Below are positions 15,904-23,173 of a stretch of DNA of 31,210 nt, in pieces. The number at the start of each line of letters is the position of its first letter. Within the stretch, counting starts at the first letter, position 1. The notes under the pieces are model-generated. The model searched no databases. It was not told the DNA's origin and saw only the letters and a program-made list of their open reading frames with translations. This stretch comes from DAOUBP01 sp964513075 (lineage in GTDB: Bacteria; Chloroflexota; Anaerolineae; CG2-30-64-16): contig CAZELR010000050.1 in NCBI GenBank assembly GCA_964513075.1, positions 1-31,210 of the forward strand, written 5' to 3'. A program made the position numbers and the translations under genes.

Positions 15904-15947
15904 GGGGGGTGTAGGGGTGTGGGGGTGTGGGGGTGTGGGGGTGTGGG
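15904..15947 (+). repeat. GGGGGTGT microsatellite with G-quadruplex potential
   Basis: Five runs of four to six G and one of three G are each separated by TGT or TGTA, an 8-bp tandem unit. This fits the pattern for a parallel G-quadruplex on the plus strand, the template strand for the genes here. Similar G-rich pieces (GTAGGAGTGTGGGAGTGTGG) recur near 16095-16113 and, inverted, near 31131-31152. Confidence 0.8.
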
Positions 15948-16154
15948 AGTGTGGCGGCGCGGAGCGGAGCATCCTCAGATGCGGAGCGGACAGGGTCGAC
16001 GCGGGGAGGCGGGGACACGGGGACGCGACGATAAGCGGAGCGGCCCCGCGTTCGGAATCGAGCCTTCAGGCGGTCCGGCGCGCGCGAGCGAGAGTAGGAG
16101 TGTGGGAGTGTGGAAGACGCAGCACGAGGTACGCAATACGCAATACGCAATACG
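15948..16154. repeat. GC-rich intergenic filler ending in a 7-bp ACGCAAT tandem repeat
   Basis: The stretch contains GGAGCATCC and GCGGAGCGG fragments like those of the CTGAG...CGAAG elements, a GTGTGGGAGTGTGG piece, and three and a half copies of ACGCAAT (16131-16155) that run right up to the stop codon of the C25 peptidase. No gene is supported. Confidence 0.5.
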
Positions 16155-19100
16155 CTACTCGTCGCCCGCCACCAGCCCGAAATCAAACTCCCCCACGCGG
16201 TTCGAGATTTCCGAGGCGCCGTCGCCGTTGCGAGATCGCACCACCCAGAAATAGTTGGTCGCCGGGTCGCCGATGATCGTCACAGGGGGCGGCGGGACCA
16301 TCCCGTCGTCGGTGAACGCCATGTCGGGCCCGATGAGCCCGCGGAAGCCCGCGTCCACGCTGGCCACCTGCACGCCCGCGGTCGCGGGGTCGAAGTAGGG
16401 CGCGGTCCCGCGCCATACCTCGTAACTCGCGCTGTCGAGCCGGTGCGGCCAGCTCAGCGCGGCCGCGCTCCCCGCCGCCGCAACCGCCACCTCGGGCGGC
16501 GCCGGCGGGGTCACCGGCACGCGCAGCCGCAGCGCGGGGTCGCCGAACAGGATCGATGTGTCGAGCACGTCGTAGTAGCCGCCGGCATAGGCAAAATAAT
16601 CCAGCTTGGCCTGGTCCACCGCCTGCCCCACCGGCCTGACCCGGTCGCGGAACAGCGCCAGCGTCAGCCCCTCGTTCAGCGTCAGCAGCGCGGAGCCCAC
16701 GTGCAGCCCGCTGGGCGAAAGGTCCGCCACCGAGCCCTTCCCCGGCGTCAGCAGCAGGTGCTCCGCCAGCGCCTGTCCCGTGTTGGACACGAAGAGATTG
16801 ATGAAATAGCCGGTCCAGCAGGAGTACGACATCGTGAACGGCCAGGTGTCGTTCGCGGCGAGTGTTGCAGGATCATAGTGGTTGAACATAGAGACCGAGC
16901 CCCAGCGGAACCGCGATCCGTGCCCGAACCACTGCAGCAGCAGCGCGTCCGCGTTGAACGCGGCCTTGATCGCAGTCTTCATTTCGGTCGCGCTGAAGTA
17001 ATCTCGATTATAGTAGATGGTGCGATCGTCGTACGCCGCCGGCAGCCAGCCCAGCCGCACCTCGTCGCTCAAGGCGTGGAAGTCGCCGGCCGGGTCCATG
17101 AAATCGTCGGCCACGTAGACCGCACGCTCCTGCCAGGGACCGGCCGCCGCGGCCTCGTACGCCAGGATCTTGTCGGTCACCGCGGTCACGTCCGCCGGGG
17201 TCCGGGCCGGGATCCGGCCGATCGCCATCTCCGGCAGGATGTCATCGACGCCGTTCTCGGGTGCATCGATGCTCACGAAGCGGTTGTCGGCCGCGGTCTC
17301 GCCCAGCCAGGGATCCACGTGGACCAGGTACGGGGGGATCAGGTTCGGATACGTCGTGCCGCTGACGCCGGTGAAATCGTAGTGGCCGTCCCCCACCAAC
17401 AGCACGTACTGGGGTCGCGGGCCTCCGGCGTTCCAGTTGTCATAAGCGTACTTCAGGAAGCTGCGGATCGCCTCCGGGTCGCGCAGGCCGTAGTTGAACT
17501 CATCGTAGATATCCTGCACATCCACCTTGGCCACCCGGTAGCCGCCGCCCCCGGGACTGCTGCGCCGCGCCAGCAGCGGGTCGATCGCGTCCCACAGGTC
17601 ATGCACCGGGTCGGCCGCGTTATGGTGCACGATTGCGATGTAATCCGCCTCCTGGCCCACCGTCCGCCAGGCCGAAGCCGCGTCCGCCTCGATCGCCAGC
17701 GGCGCCAGCAGCGCAGCCTCGCTGCTCAGCGCGTACGCTGCGCCGGGCAGGGCCGCATCCCAAAACGAGAGCGTGCCGGCGCCGTCGTCGAACGCCGTTG
17801 TCAGGAGCCGGACCGGCCGTCGCGGCGCCCGGACATCGTAAACCCGCACGGTCGAGGTCGTGAAGCCCGCCGCCTGCACCTGGAAAGCGTTCCCGGCCTC
17901 CGGCGCCGCGATCCCCTCGATGGCGAGCCGGTCCCCGTCCGCGTCCGCCAGCGCCGGGTAGCTCAACGCCACCCAGTCCGGCGACAGCCAGTAGTAGGTC
18001 AGCGCCGGCAGTTGGTCCGTGGTGACCACCAGCGAGACCTGGTTGGGGTTGGCGTCCAGCCAGGCTGCGGGCAGCGTCGCGGTGGTCGTGATGTCCGTGC
18101 TCCCTTCCCACTGGTGCAGGCCGGCATCGTGGCTGTTCAGCCGCACCAGCATCGATTGATCGGGGTTCGGGTCCTGGTCCAGGCCGCCGTGCACCGCCGT
18201 GCGCAGCACGGCGCTCCGGCCCTCCCCGGTCAGCGCATCGTCCAGGGCCAGGGTGTAGGTGCGGGTGACCGGCGCCGCGCCGCTCGCGTAGAGCACGCTG
18301 TCGAACCAGTGGTCCGCGTCCCTGGGCCGGGCATACTCGCTGCGGTACTCCACGTCGTTCTCGATGTGCAGCGTCTGGGTGATCGCCGTGACGACCGGCT
18401 CATCCCCCTTCACCTCGACCGCGCGCGCCCGCATGAACGCCTCGCTCAGGCTGGAATCGCCGTAGGTGAACCAATAGACGTTGCCGGTCTCATAGCGGCC
18501 AACGTACGGCTCCGCGTAGAAGATCACCAGGTCGCCGTCCTCGAACCGGTCGTCCGCGTCCCGGTCGATCACCTGGATATCGACGGTGTCGCCCAGGTAC
18601 AAGACCGCAAAGGTCGCGGCGCTGGTCGTCGTCACCGGCACGCCGGCCGTCACCAGGTCCTGCCACGTCAGGCGATAGAGCCCGGGTTCCCCGGTGCGAA
18701 TCCGCAAACTGCCGCCCCCCGCCATCGGCGCCGCCGCCGGGTTGATTGTCATGCTGAGGCCCGCACTCTGGGCCGAAGCATCTCCCCCGCTCCCTCTCTC
18801 CCCCGCTCCCCCTCCTGTCATGCTGAGGCCCGCAGTCTGGGCCGAAGCATCTCCCCCGCTCCCTCTCTCCCCCGCTCCCCCTCCTGTCATGCTGAGGCCC
18901 GCAGTCTGGGCCGAAGCATCTCGTTCCACACTCACCGTCACCCGGATATCCGCATAGTACCGCAACACCCCCGCCACCGGGTTATACTGAAACGGGAAAA
19001 CGCTCACCTGCAGCAGCCGCCGGCCGGCCTGCCGCTGGATCGCGCCGGCCTGCGCCAGCGTCGCGGGGTAGAAGACGTCGGCCCCGTAGATGGCCGGGTC

Positions 19101-19550
19101 AGGGCGGTCAACTGTGGGGATGACGGTGGGAAGATCCTCCCCCTCCGTCCAGCCGTACGGCTTAGGCTCGGCCGGCTGCGGTGCGGCCGCGGCGGCCAGG
19201 GGGGCCTGCTGGCTCAGGAGCTGCGGCTCACCCGCCTCGACCGTGAGGACCGGCTCGCCCGTGGGCGGCAGCTCGACCAGCGTGCGCCACACCGGCAGGG
19301 CCGGCGCGCCCGGCACGCGGTTCGCGCCGTAGCCGGGCACGCGCAGGGTGTTGTTTTCGAGTTGATAGGTGGGGGTTTGCACGCGCAGCTCTTGCACCGG
19401 CGCGACAGCAACGGCTACCGCGGAAACGGTAGCCGTTGTATCAGTCGTTGCGCTCTGCGCCGAGGTCACTGCGGGGCCAAGCGCCATCAACACCAGCAGG
19501 CCCGCACGCACCAGGGATCGGAGGTGGTCCTTAGTCTTGGAGCGCCTCAT
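16155..19550 (-). CDS. Secreted gingipain-like cysteine peptidase (family C25)
   Basis: This 1131-residue preproprotein has an N-terminal signal segment (about 13-35), a long pro-region of the C25 propeptide type (YQLENNTLRVPGYG, VFPFQYNPVAGVLRYYADI), and a C25 catalytic domain (about 620-960) with YDEFNYGLRDPEAIRSFLKY and LLVGDGHYDFTG. The catalytic pair is visible: His877 in WFGHGS and Cys911 in SYSCWTG, 34 residues apart, close to the His211/Cys244 spacing of RgpB. A final FN3-like domain follows; unlike its neighbours it has no PNAV motif, helix or basic tail, so it should be released or held otherwise. I chose ATG at 19550 because AGGAG is eight bases upstream; a TTG six bases earlier is too close. 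Residues about 210-268 are a repeat insertion. It likely cleaves extracellular proteins. Confidence 0.88.
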   Translation of the reverse strand: MRRSKTKDHLRSLVRAGLLVLMALGPAVTSAQSATTDTTATVSAVAVAVAPVQELRVQTPTYQLENNTLRVPGYGANRVPGAPALPVWRTLVELPPTGEPVLTVEAGEPQLLSQQAPLAAAAAPQPAEPKPYGWTEGEDLPTVIPTVDRPDPAIYGADVFYPATLAQAGAIQRQAGRRLLQVSVFPFQYNPVAGVLRYYADIRVTVSVERDASAQTAGLSMTGGGAGERGSGGDASAQTAGLSMTGGGAGERGSGGDASAQSAGLSMTINPAAAPMAGGGSLRIRTGEPGLYRLTWQDLVTAGVPVTTTSAATFAVLYLGDTVDIQVIDRDADDRFEDGDLVIFYAEPYVGRYETGNVYWFTYGDSSLSEAFMRARAVEVKGDEPVVTAITQTLHIENDVEYRSEYARPRDADHWFDSVLYASGAAPVTRTYTLALDDALTGEGRSAVLRTAVHGGLDQDPNPDQSMLVRLNSHDAGLHQWEGSTDITTTATLPAAWLDANPNQVSLVVTTDQLPALTYYWLSPDWVALSYPALADADGDRLAIEGIAAPEAGNAFQVQAAGFTTSTVRVYDVRAPRRPVRLLTTAFDDGAGTLSFWDAALPGAAYALSSEAALLAPLAIEADAASAWRTVGQEADYIAIVHHNAADPVHDLWDAIDPLLARRSSPGGGGYRVAKVDVQDIYDEFNYGLRDPEAIRSFLKYAYDNWNAGGPRPQYVLLVGDGHYDFTGVSGTTYPNLIPPYLVHVDPWLGETAADNRFVSIDAPENGVDDILPEMAIGRIPARTPADVTAVTDKILAYEAAAAGPWQERAVYVADDFMDPAGDFHALSDEVRLGWLPAAYDDRTIYYNRDYFSATEMKTAIKAAFNADALLLQWFGHGSRFRWGSVSMFNHYDPATLAANDTWPFTMSYSCWTGYFINLFVSNTGQALAEHLLLTPGKGSVADLSPSGLHVGSALLTLNEGLTLALFRDRVRPVGQAVDQAKLDYFAYAGGYYDVLDTSILFGDPALRLRVPVTPPAPPEVAVAAAGSAAALSWPHRLDSASYEVWRGTAPYFDPATAGVQVASVDAGFRGLIGPDMAFTDDGMVPPPPVTIIGDPATNYFWVVRSRNGDGASEISNRVGEFDFGLVAGDE
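18747..18922. repeat. 69-bp tandem repeat (2.5 units) in frame inside the C25 peptidase pro-region
   Basis: Units start at 18747, 18816 and 18885. Each contains GTCATGCTGAGGCCCGCA, then TCTGGGCCGAAGCATCTC, a hairpin with outer ATGCT/AGCAT and inner GCCC/GGGC arms. In the first two units it is followed by CCCCGCTCCCTCTCTCCCC-type filler. The 23-residue unit reads DASAQTAGLSMT plus a Gly/Glu/Arg linker. Units are almost identical, so the duplication is recent. Confidence 0.9.
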
Positions 19551-19653
19551 TGTCAACGCTCCTGAACCGAAATGGTCCTGCGCCGCGCCAGCACCGCAGG
19601 TGGGAGCGCAGCCGGCGCAGGCCAGCCGCCGTTGAGGGCAGCACGCCTCCTGC

Positions 19654-19854
19654 TCAGTCGCAAGTGCCCATGCCGCCGGAGGTATTCAGCGGCCCCAATA
19701 AGCCGCTGCGCGCCCGGCCCGCGCGCCGGGTCGGCGCCGGGTCCTGCGCCGCCGCCAGCAGTGAGCGTTCGAGTACGATGGCCGGTTCCTCCCAGGCCCG
19801 TTTGCCGGCAACTTGGGCCGTTTCTGCCTGCCGCGTCGAAAACATATCTTCCAT
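19654..19854 (-). CDS. Small peptide of 66 residues resembling a RiPP precursor
   Basis: The peptide starts MEDMFSTRQAE and has a leader-like part with KRAWEEPAIVLERSLLAAAQ, an Arg/Pro-rich middle (PTRRAGRARS), and a small-residue tail GLLGPLNTSGGMGTCD with one Cys next to the end. A K-x-W-x-x-P motif in a short acidic and hydrophobic leader followed by a Gly/Ser/Thr/Cys-rich tail is the general look of RiPP precursors bound by PqqD-type recognition elements. I chose ATG at 19854 because GGAGG lies five bases upstream; an earlier in-frame ATG at 19884 has no ribosome site. It precedes the C25 peptidase by 103 nt in the same direction, so they may be co-transcribed. No modifying enzyme lies in the window; the RiPP assignment is inference. 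Confidence 0.6.
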   Translation of the reverse strand: MEDMFSTRQAETAQVAGKRAWEEPAIVLERSLLAAAQDPAPTRRAGRARSGLLGPLNTSGGMGTCD

Positions 19855-19920
19855 AAGTTCCTCCGTGAGAATAATGACGGCCAATCCTTACGAACGCCAT
19901 TACGATTGCATAATCATCAC

Positions 19921-19950
19921 CTTGTGATCATACCGCAGCCGGATCACAAG
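19921..19950. promoter_or_regulatory. Perfect 9-bp inverted repeat upstream of the small peptide gene
   Basis: CTTGTGATC and GATCACAAG face each other across 12 nt, about 65-95 nt upstream of the ATG at 19854. There is no T run, so an operator for a dimeric regulator is more likely than a terminator. The arm-to-arm distance of 21 bp places both on the same DNA face. Confidence 0.4.
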
Positions 19951-20120
19951 GCGAGACGCGATGTGCGGTGCGCGCGTTCACCCCTGGGGCCTGGCAACGC
20001 CGCGACGAATTCGGTCAAGTATAATGAGGAACTGCGCGTGTGTCAAACGCGCTTGCGAGGGGGCAGGAATTCCCAATGTAGTCGTCAGCGCAGGCATCCC
20101 TTCACTGCATTCAGGGCAAG

Positions 20121-20170
20121 CTCTGAGCGAAGTTCCGGCCAGCGGTTTGGCCGGAACGCAGTCGAAGGAG
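20121..20170. repeat. Single CTGAG...CGAAG element with a long inner stem
   Basis: CTCTGAGCGAA and GCAGTCGAAGGAG flank a perfect 10-bp stem GTTCCGGCCA/TGGCCGGAAC (20132-20157, 6-nt loop). The ends are those of the neighbouring array, in the opposite orientation; the inner stem is unrelated in sequence. Confidence 0.75.
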
Positions 20171-20192
20171 GCCGGAGCGGGTCCATAAGGCC

Positions 20193-20370
20193 GCATCCTT
20201 CGACTACGCAGCGGAAAAGATCGCTGCTCCGCTCAGGATGCTTCGACTACGCAGCGGAAAAGATCGCTGCTCCGCTCAGGATGCTTCGACTGCGCAGCGA
20301 AAACCGGCTGCTCCGCTCAGGATGCTTCGACTGCGCAGCGAAAACCGGCTGCTCCGCTCAGGATGCTTCG
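20193..20370. repeat. Direct array of CTGAG...CGAAG elements, period 41-43 bp
   Basis: CTTCGACTACG or CTTCGACTGCG starts at 20198, 20241, 20284 and 20325, with a last partial unit at 20366. Each unit continues into an inner stem (CAGCG/CGCTG in the first two, CAGC/GCTG in the next two) and ends CTCCGCTCAGGATG. The outer ends match the 48-bp repeats at 1-220, while the inner parts differ. Confidence 0.85.
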
Positions 20371-20446
20371 GTGCTCTTGGAATTACATGTGGGGGGGGGG
20401 CGGGCCTCAGTCGCCGAAGGGCGACTTCGTAACGGTCGCCGCGGTT

Positions 20447-22111
20447 TCAACCGCCAGGCTTCCGCCCCAACCCGGCCTGCGCGGCCAGCCCGCGCACCCG
20501 GCTCCCGAAACGGCCGCCGTAGCGGCCGCCTTTGCCGTTCGTGCGCGTCCCCGCGTCCCCGTTGCCGCCGCTGTAGTAGTCGCCATACCGGTAATAATGG
20601 TAGTAGTCGCCGGCGCGCACCTGCACGCGGTTCACCAGCGCGCCCAGCACGCGCGCATTGACGTGATTCAGCGCGGCCAGCGCGCGCTGCGCCGGCTCCC
20701 GCCGCGTCACCCCCGCGCTGATCACCAGGAGCACCCCATCCACCTGGTGGGCCACCACCGCGGCGTCCGTCAGCGCCATCACCGGCGGCGTGTCGAAAAC
20801 CACCACGTCGGCCTGGCCGGCCAGCGCGTCGATCAGCTCACCCATGCGGCCCGAGCCCAGCAGCTCCGCCGGGTTGGGCGGCAGCGGGCCTGTGGTCAGC
20901 ACGCTCAGCCCCGGCACGTTCGTGCCTTGCAGCAGCCCGTCGACCGTGGGCTTCTCCTCCAGCAGCGCGGTGGTCAGCCCGATGTTGTTGCGCAGCCCGA
21001 AGAGGCGATGCTGCCTGGGCCGATGCAGGTCCGCGTCCACCAACACCACCCGTTTGCCCGCCTGGGCCAGCGCCGCGGCCAGGTTGCCCGCCGTGACCGA
21101 TTTCCCCTCGGACGGCAGCGGGCTGGTCACCATCAGGGTGCGCAGGGGGCGATCCACCGCCGCAAACTGCAAATTCGTGCGCACCACGCGGTACGCCTCG
21201 GCCGCGCCCGACTGGGCGTCCATGCTGCCCAGCAGCGGCGCGCTCCCCTCCGGCCCCTTGATCTCCGGCACTCCGCCCAGCGTGGTCAGGTCGAGCGCCT
21301 TGCGCACGTCGTCCGGATTCTTCAGCGTATCGTCCAGGTACTCCATCAGATACGCCGCCGCGCTTGACAGCACCAGCCCGATCAGTGTAGCCAGCACCAC
21401 CGTGAAGCCCTTGTTGGGCCCGATCGGCGACGTGGGCAGATCGGCCGGCTCCACCACCTGCAGCGTGTTCACCCCGCCCTGCACGAACTGCAACGCCTCC
21501 CAGTAGCCGCTCTGGTAGGATCTCAGCTTCTGTTCCAGGCCCGCGATTTGGCTCTCAGTGTCCGCGATCTGCCGCGCGCTGAACATGTTCGCCAGGTCAT
21601 CGCGCAGCTTTTGAATCTCGGCCTTGGTCTCGTCCATCATGACTTCGAGCGCTTGCAGCTCTTTGCTGATGTACTCGCGGCGCTGCAGCAGATCGCGCTC
21701 CTCCGAAGGAGTCTGCAGGATCAACTGGTTGGCGACCTCATTGGCCACGGCCTGGGCCCGCGCCGGATCGGTGTCGATCACCGTGATCTCCAGCAACTGG
21801 GTGCCTTCCACCATCCTGGCCTTGTACTCCGGCAGCCACGCCAGCCCCAGCGCCGCCTGCGTTGCAGTCCGCACCGTCCGCCGGACCGCCAGGTTAGCGT
21901 AGGTCGTGCCGAGCTGCTGGCTGGCGTTGATCTCGTAATCCTGCGGGTTGGTGCTCTGGATCGAGCGGCCCACCATCAGCGCGGCCTTAGCCGAATAGTT
22001 GAACGGCTGGCTGCGGGTGGCGATGAAGCTGGACAGCGTCGCCACCAGCACCGCCGCCGCGATCAGCCACCACCATCTGCGTAAGGGCAGGAAATAGTCT
22101 TTGAGTTCCAT
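20447..22111 (-). CDS. Wzz-type chain-length protein fused to a BY-kinase (tyrosine autokinase)
   Basis: This 554-residue inner-membrane protein has the Wzz layout: first membrane helix (about 12-31), an outside region with a coiled coil (about 136-205), second helix (about 236-255), and a cytoplasmic kinase. The kinase has Walker A SPLPSEGKS (330-338), Walker A' VVLVDAD (355-361), Walker B VVVFDTPP (436-443) and a Tyr-rich cluster DYYHYYRYGDYY (502-513) for autophosphorylation. Such proteins set polysaccharide chain length and control export by phosphorylation cycling. The start at 22111 is supported by ELKDYFLPLRRWW and by a promoter that would place the transcript start at this ATG. The gene sits last in the polysaccharide cluster, about 100 nt after the GT2 gene and with its own promoter. 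Confidence 0.92.
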   Translation of the reverse strand: MELKDYFLPLRRWWWLIAAAVLVATLSSFIATRSQPFNYSAKAALMVGRSIQSTNPQDYEINASQQLGTTYANLAVRRTVRTATQAALGLAWLPEYKARMVEGTQLLEITVIDTDPARAQAVANEVANQLILQTPSEERDLLQRREYISKELQALEVMMDETKAEIQKLRDDLANMFSARQIADTESQIAGLEQKLRSYQSGYWEALQFVQGGVNTLQVVEPADLPTSPIGPNKGFTVVLATLIGLVLSSAAAYLMEYLDDTLKNPDDVRKALDLTTLGGVPEIKGPEGSAPLLGSMDAQSGAAEAYRVVRTNLQFAAVDRPLRTLMVTSPLPSEGKSVTAGNLAAALAQAGKRVVLVDADLHRPRQHRLFGLRNNIGLTTALLEEKPTVDGLLQGTNVPGLSVLTTGPLPPNPAELLGSGRMGELIDALAGQADVVVFDTPPVMALTDAAVVAHQVDGVLLVISAGVTRREPAQRALAALNHVNARVLGALVNRVQVRAGDYYHYYRYGDYYSGGNGDAGTRTNGKGGRYGGRFGSRVRGLAAQAGLGRKPGG

Positions 22112-22117
22112 AGCGCT

Positions 22118-22147
22118 ATTATACTCACGTTTATGATGAATGGGCAA
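22118..22147 (-). promoter_or_regulatory. Promoter giving a probable leaderless mRNA for the Wzz/BY-kinase
   Basis: On the minus strand TTGCCC (22147-22142), 18 bases, and a perfect TATAAT (22123-22118) lie just ahead of the start. The seventh base after TATAAT is the A of the ATG at 22111, and there is no Shine-Dalgarno sequence, so the mRNA would begin at the start codon. Confidence 0.55.
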
Positions 22148-22210
22148 TTCTCAATGCCTTCAAATCTGTCCCAACAGGACTGGCAGGCCTTCCGCTCGCA
22201 CTCCTGCGGG

Positions 22211-23173
22211 CTAACCGGGATAGGGCCGGTGATTGGGCAGCCGCTCACCGAGGAGCCGGCGTTTGCAGCGCCGGGCGATGTCGTACGCGCTCGGATGAAG
22301 GCGCGCCAGCGCCAGAAGGGCCCACGCCTGCCGGTTCAGAGGGGCCAGCCGCACGGCTTGAAGCAGATCCTGCCGTGCCTCGCGTGCCATGCCCTCACCC
22401 AGGCAGCGCGCCGCACACATGACAAGCAGTTGCACATGGATGTCAGGCCGCTGCGCCAGGCTTGCGGCATGTTTGGTCATGTAGAAGTGGTACGCCTCGC
22501 GCCGCACGCCGATCGGCAGGTGCTCATTCCTGGGCGCCTCATTGTGATTGTGATAGACCACCAACGGTTCAGGTGCGTAGTCGACCTGGCACGTCTGAGC
22601 CAAACGCACCAACAAGTCGGCCACCTGGGTGTACCGCAGCGCCGGGTCGAAGGGGCCTTCCAGCCGATCAAGCTCGTGCTTGCGAATCAGCCACATCGAT
22701 GCCGTGTCATGATATTCGCGCCGGGCGAGGAAAGTCCAGTACGCTTCCCCCCGGGTCGACGGCAGCCAGGCCTGGGTGGGGCGTGCGCCCTCGCTGTCGA
22801 CGATCAGCCCGCAGTTCACCGCGCCCAAAGCTGGAAAAGATGAGGTCTCGAAAACGGCCATCTGGCGCTCCAATTTGGCCGGCAGCCACTCGTCATCCGA
22901 ATCCAGGAATGCGACGAGCTGGCCCTGCGCGATCCTCATCCCGCTGTTGCGCGCGACCGGGCTGCCCAGGTTGGCCTCGTGCCTCACGACGGTCAGGTGC
23001 GGCGCCTTGATGCCGCGCAGCACCTCTGGGGTGCCATCGGTGGATCCGTCGTCCACCACGATCAGTTCCAGATCCTGCCAGGTTTGCGCCATCACGCTGC
23101 CGATGGCGCGCTGCACTCGCGCGGCGCGGTTGTATGTGGGGATGATGACGCTGATGATCGGAGGCTCACTCAT
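22211..23173 (-). CDS. GT2 family glycosyltransferase
   Basis: This 320-residue enzyme has a GT-A fold beginning ISVIIPTYNRAARVQRAI, the nucleotide-binding VVDDGSTDGT (39-48), NLGSPVARNSGM, and the metal-binding FLDSDDEW (89-96), all standard for family 2 inverting transferases using NDP-sugars. No membrane helix is evident; it should act on a lipid-linked glycan at the inner face of the membrane. The ATG at 23173 overlaps the end of the upstream GT4 gene by 8 bases, indicating translational coupling; an in-frame GTG at 23185 is the alternative. Sugar and acceptor cannot be told from the sequence. Confidence 0.88.
   Translation of the reverse strand: MSEPPIISVIIPTYNRAARVQRAIGSVMAQTWQDLELIVVDDGSTDGTPEVLRGIKAPHLTVVRHEANLGSPVARNSGMRIAQGQLVAFLDSDDEWLPAKLERQMAVFETSSFPALGAVNCGLIVDSEGARPTQAWLPSTRGEAYWTFLARREYHDTASMWLIRKHELDRLEGPFDPALRYTQVADLLVRLAQTCQVDYAPEPLVVYHNHNEAPRNEHLPIGVRREAYHFYMTKHAASLAQRPDIHVQLLVMCAARCLGEGMAREARQDLLQAVRLAPLNRQAWALLALARLHPSAYDIARRCKRRLLGERLPNHRPYPG

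Larger units (their letters stand above)
19951..20446. other. Gene-free spacer between the Wzz/BY-kinase gene and the small peptide gene
   Basis: No gene is supported. The spacer holds the hairpin elements described separately (20121-20370), a homopolymer of ten G (20391-20400), and otherwise unremarkable sequence. There is no evident T-run terminator for the kinase gene (stop at 20447). Confidence 0.6.

Noticed and set aside
1208..19565. Several very long open frames on the plus strand (for example 1208-2284, 6103-8034, 10222-11895, 16110-19565)
   Set aside because: They lie opposite well-supported minus-strand genes, are Arg/Ala/Pro/His-rich with no family motif, and arise from high third-position GC of the real genes.
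19654..19854. Lasso peptide precursor
   Set aside because: The tail GLLGPLNTSGGMGTCD has no Asp or Glu at ring position 7-9 after a plausible core start, and no lasso cyclase or protease gene is nearby.
20193..20370. Second possible CRISPR array
   Set aside because: The period of 41-43 bp comes from whole hairpin elements repeated head to tail; the parts between conserved ends are also repeated.
20391..20400. Run of ten G as a phase-variation switch
   Set aside because: It lies downstream of the kinase stop codon and in no reading frame or promoter that I can support.
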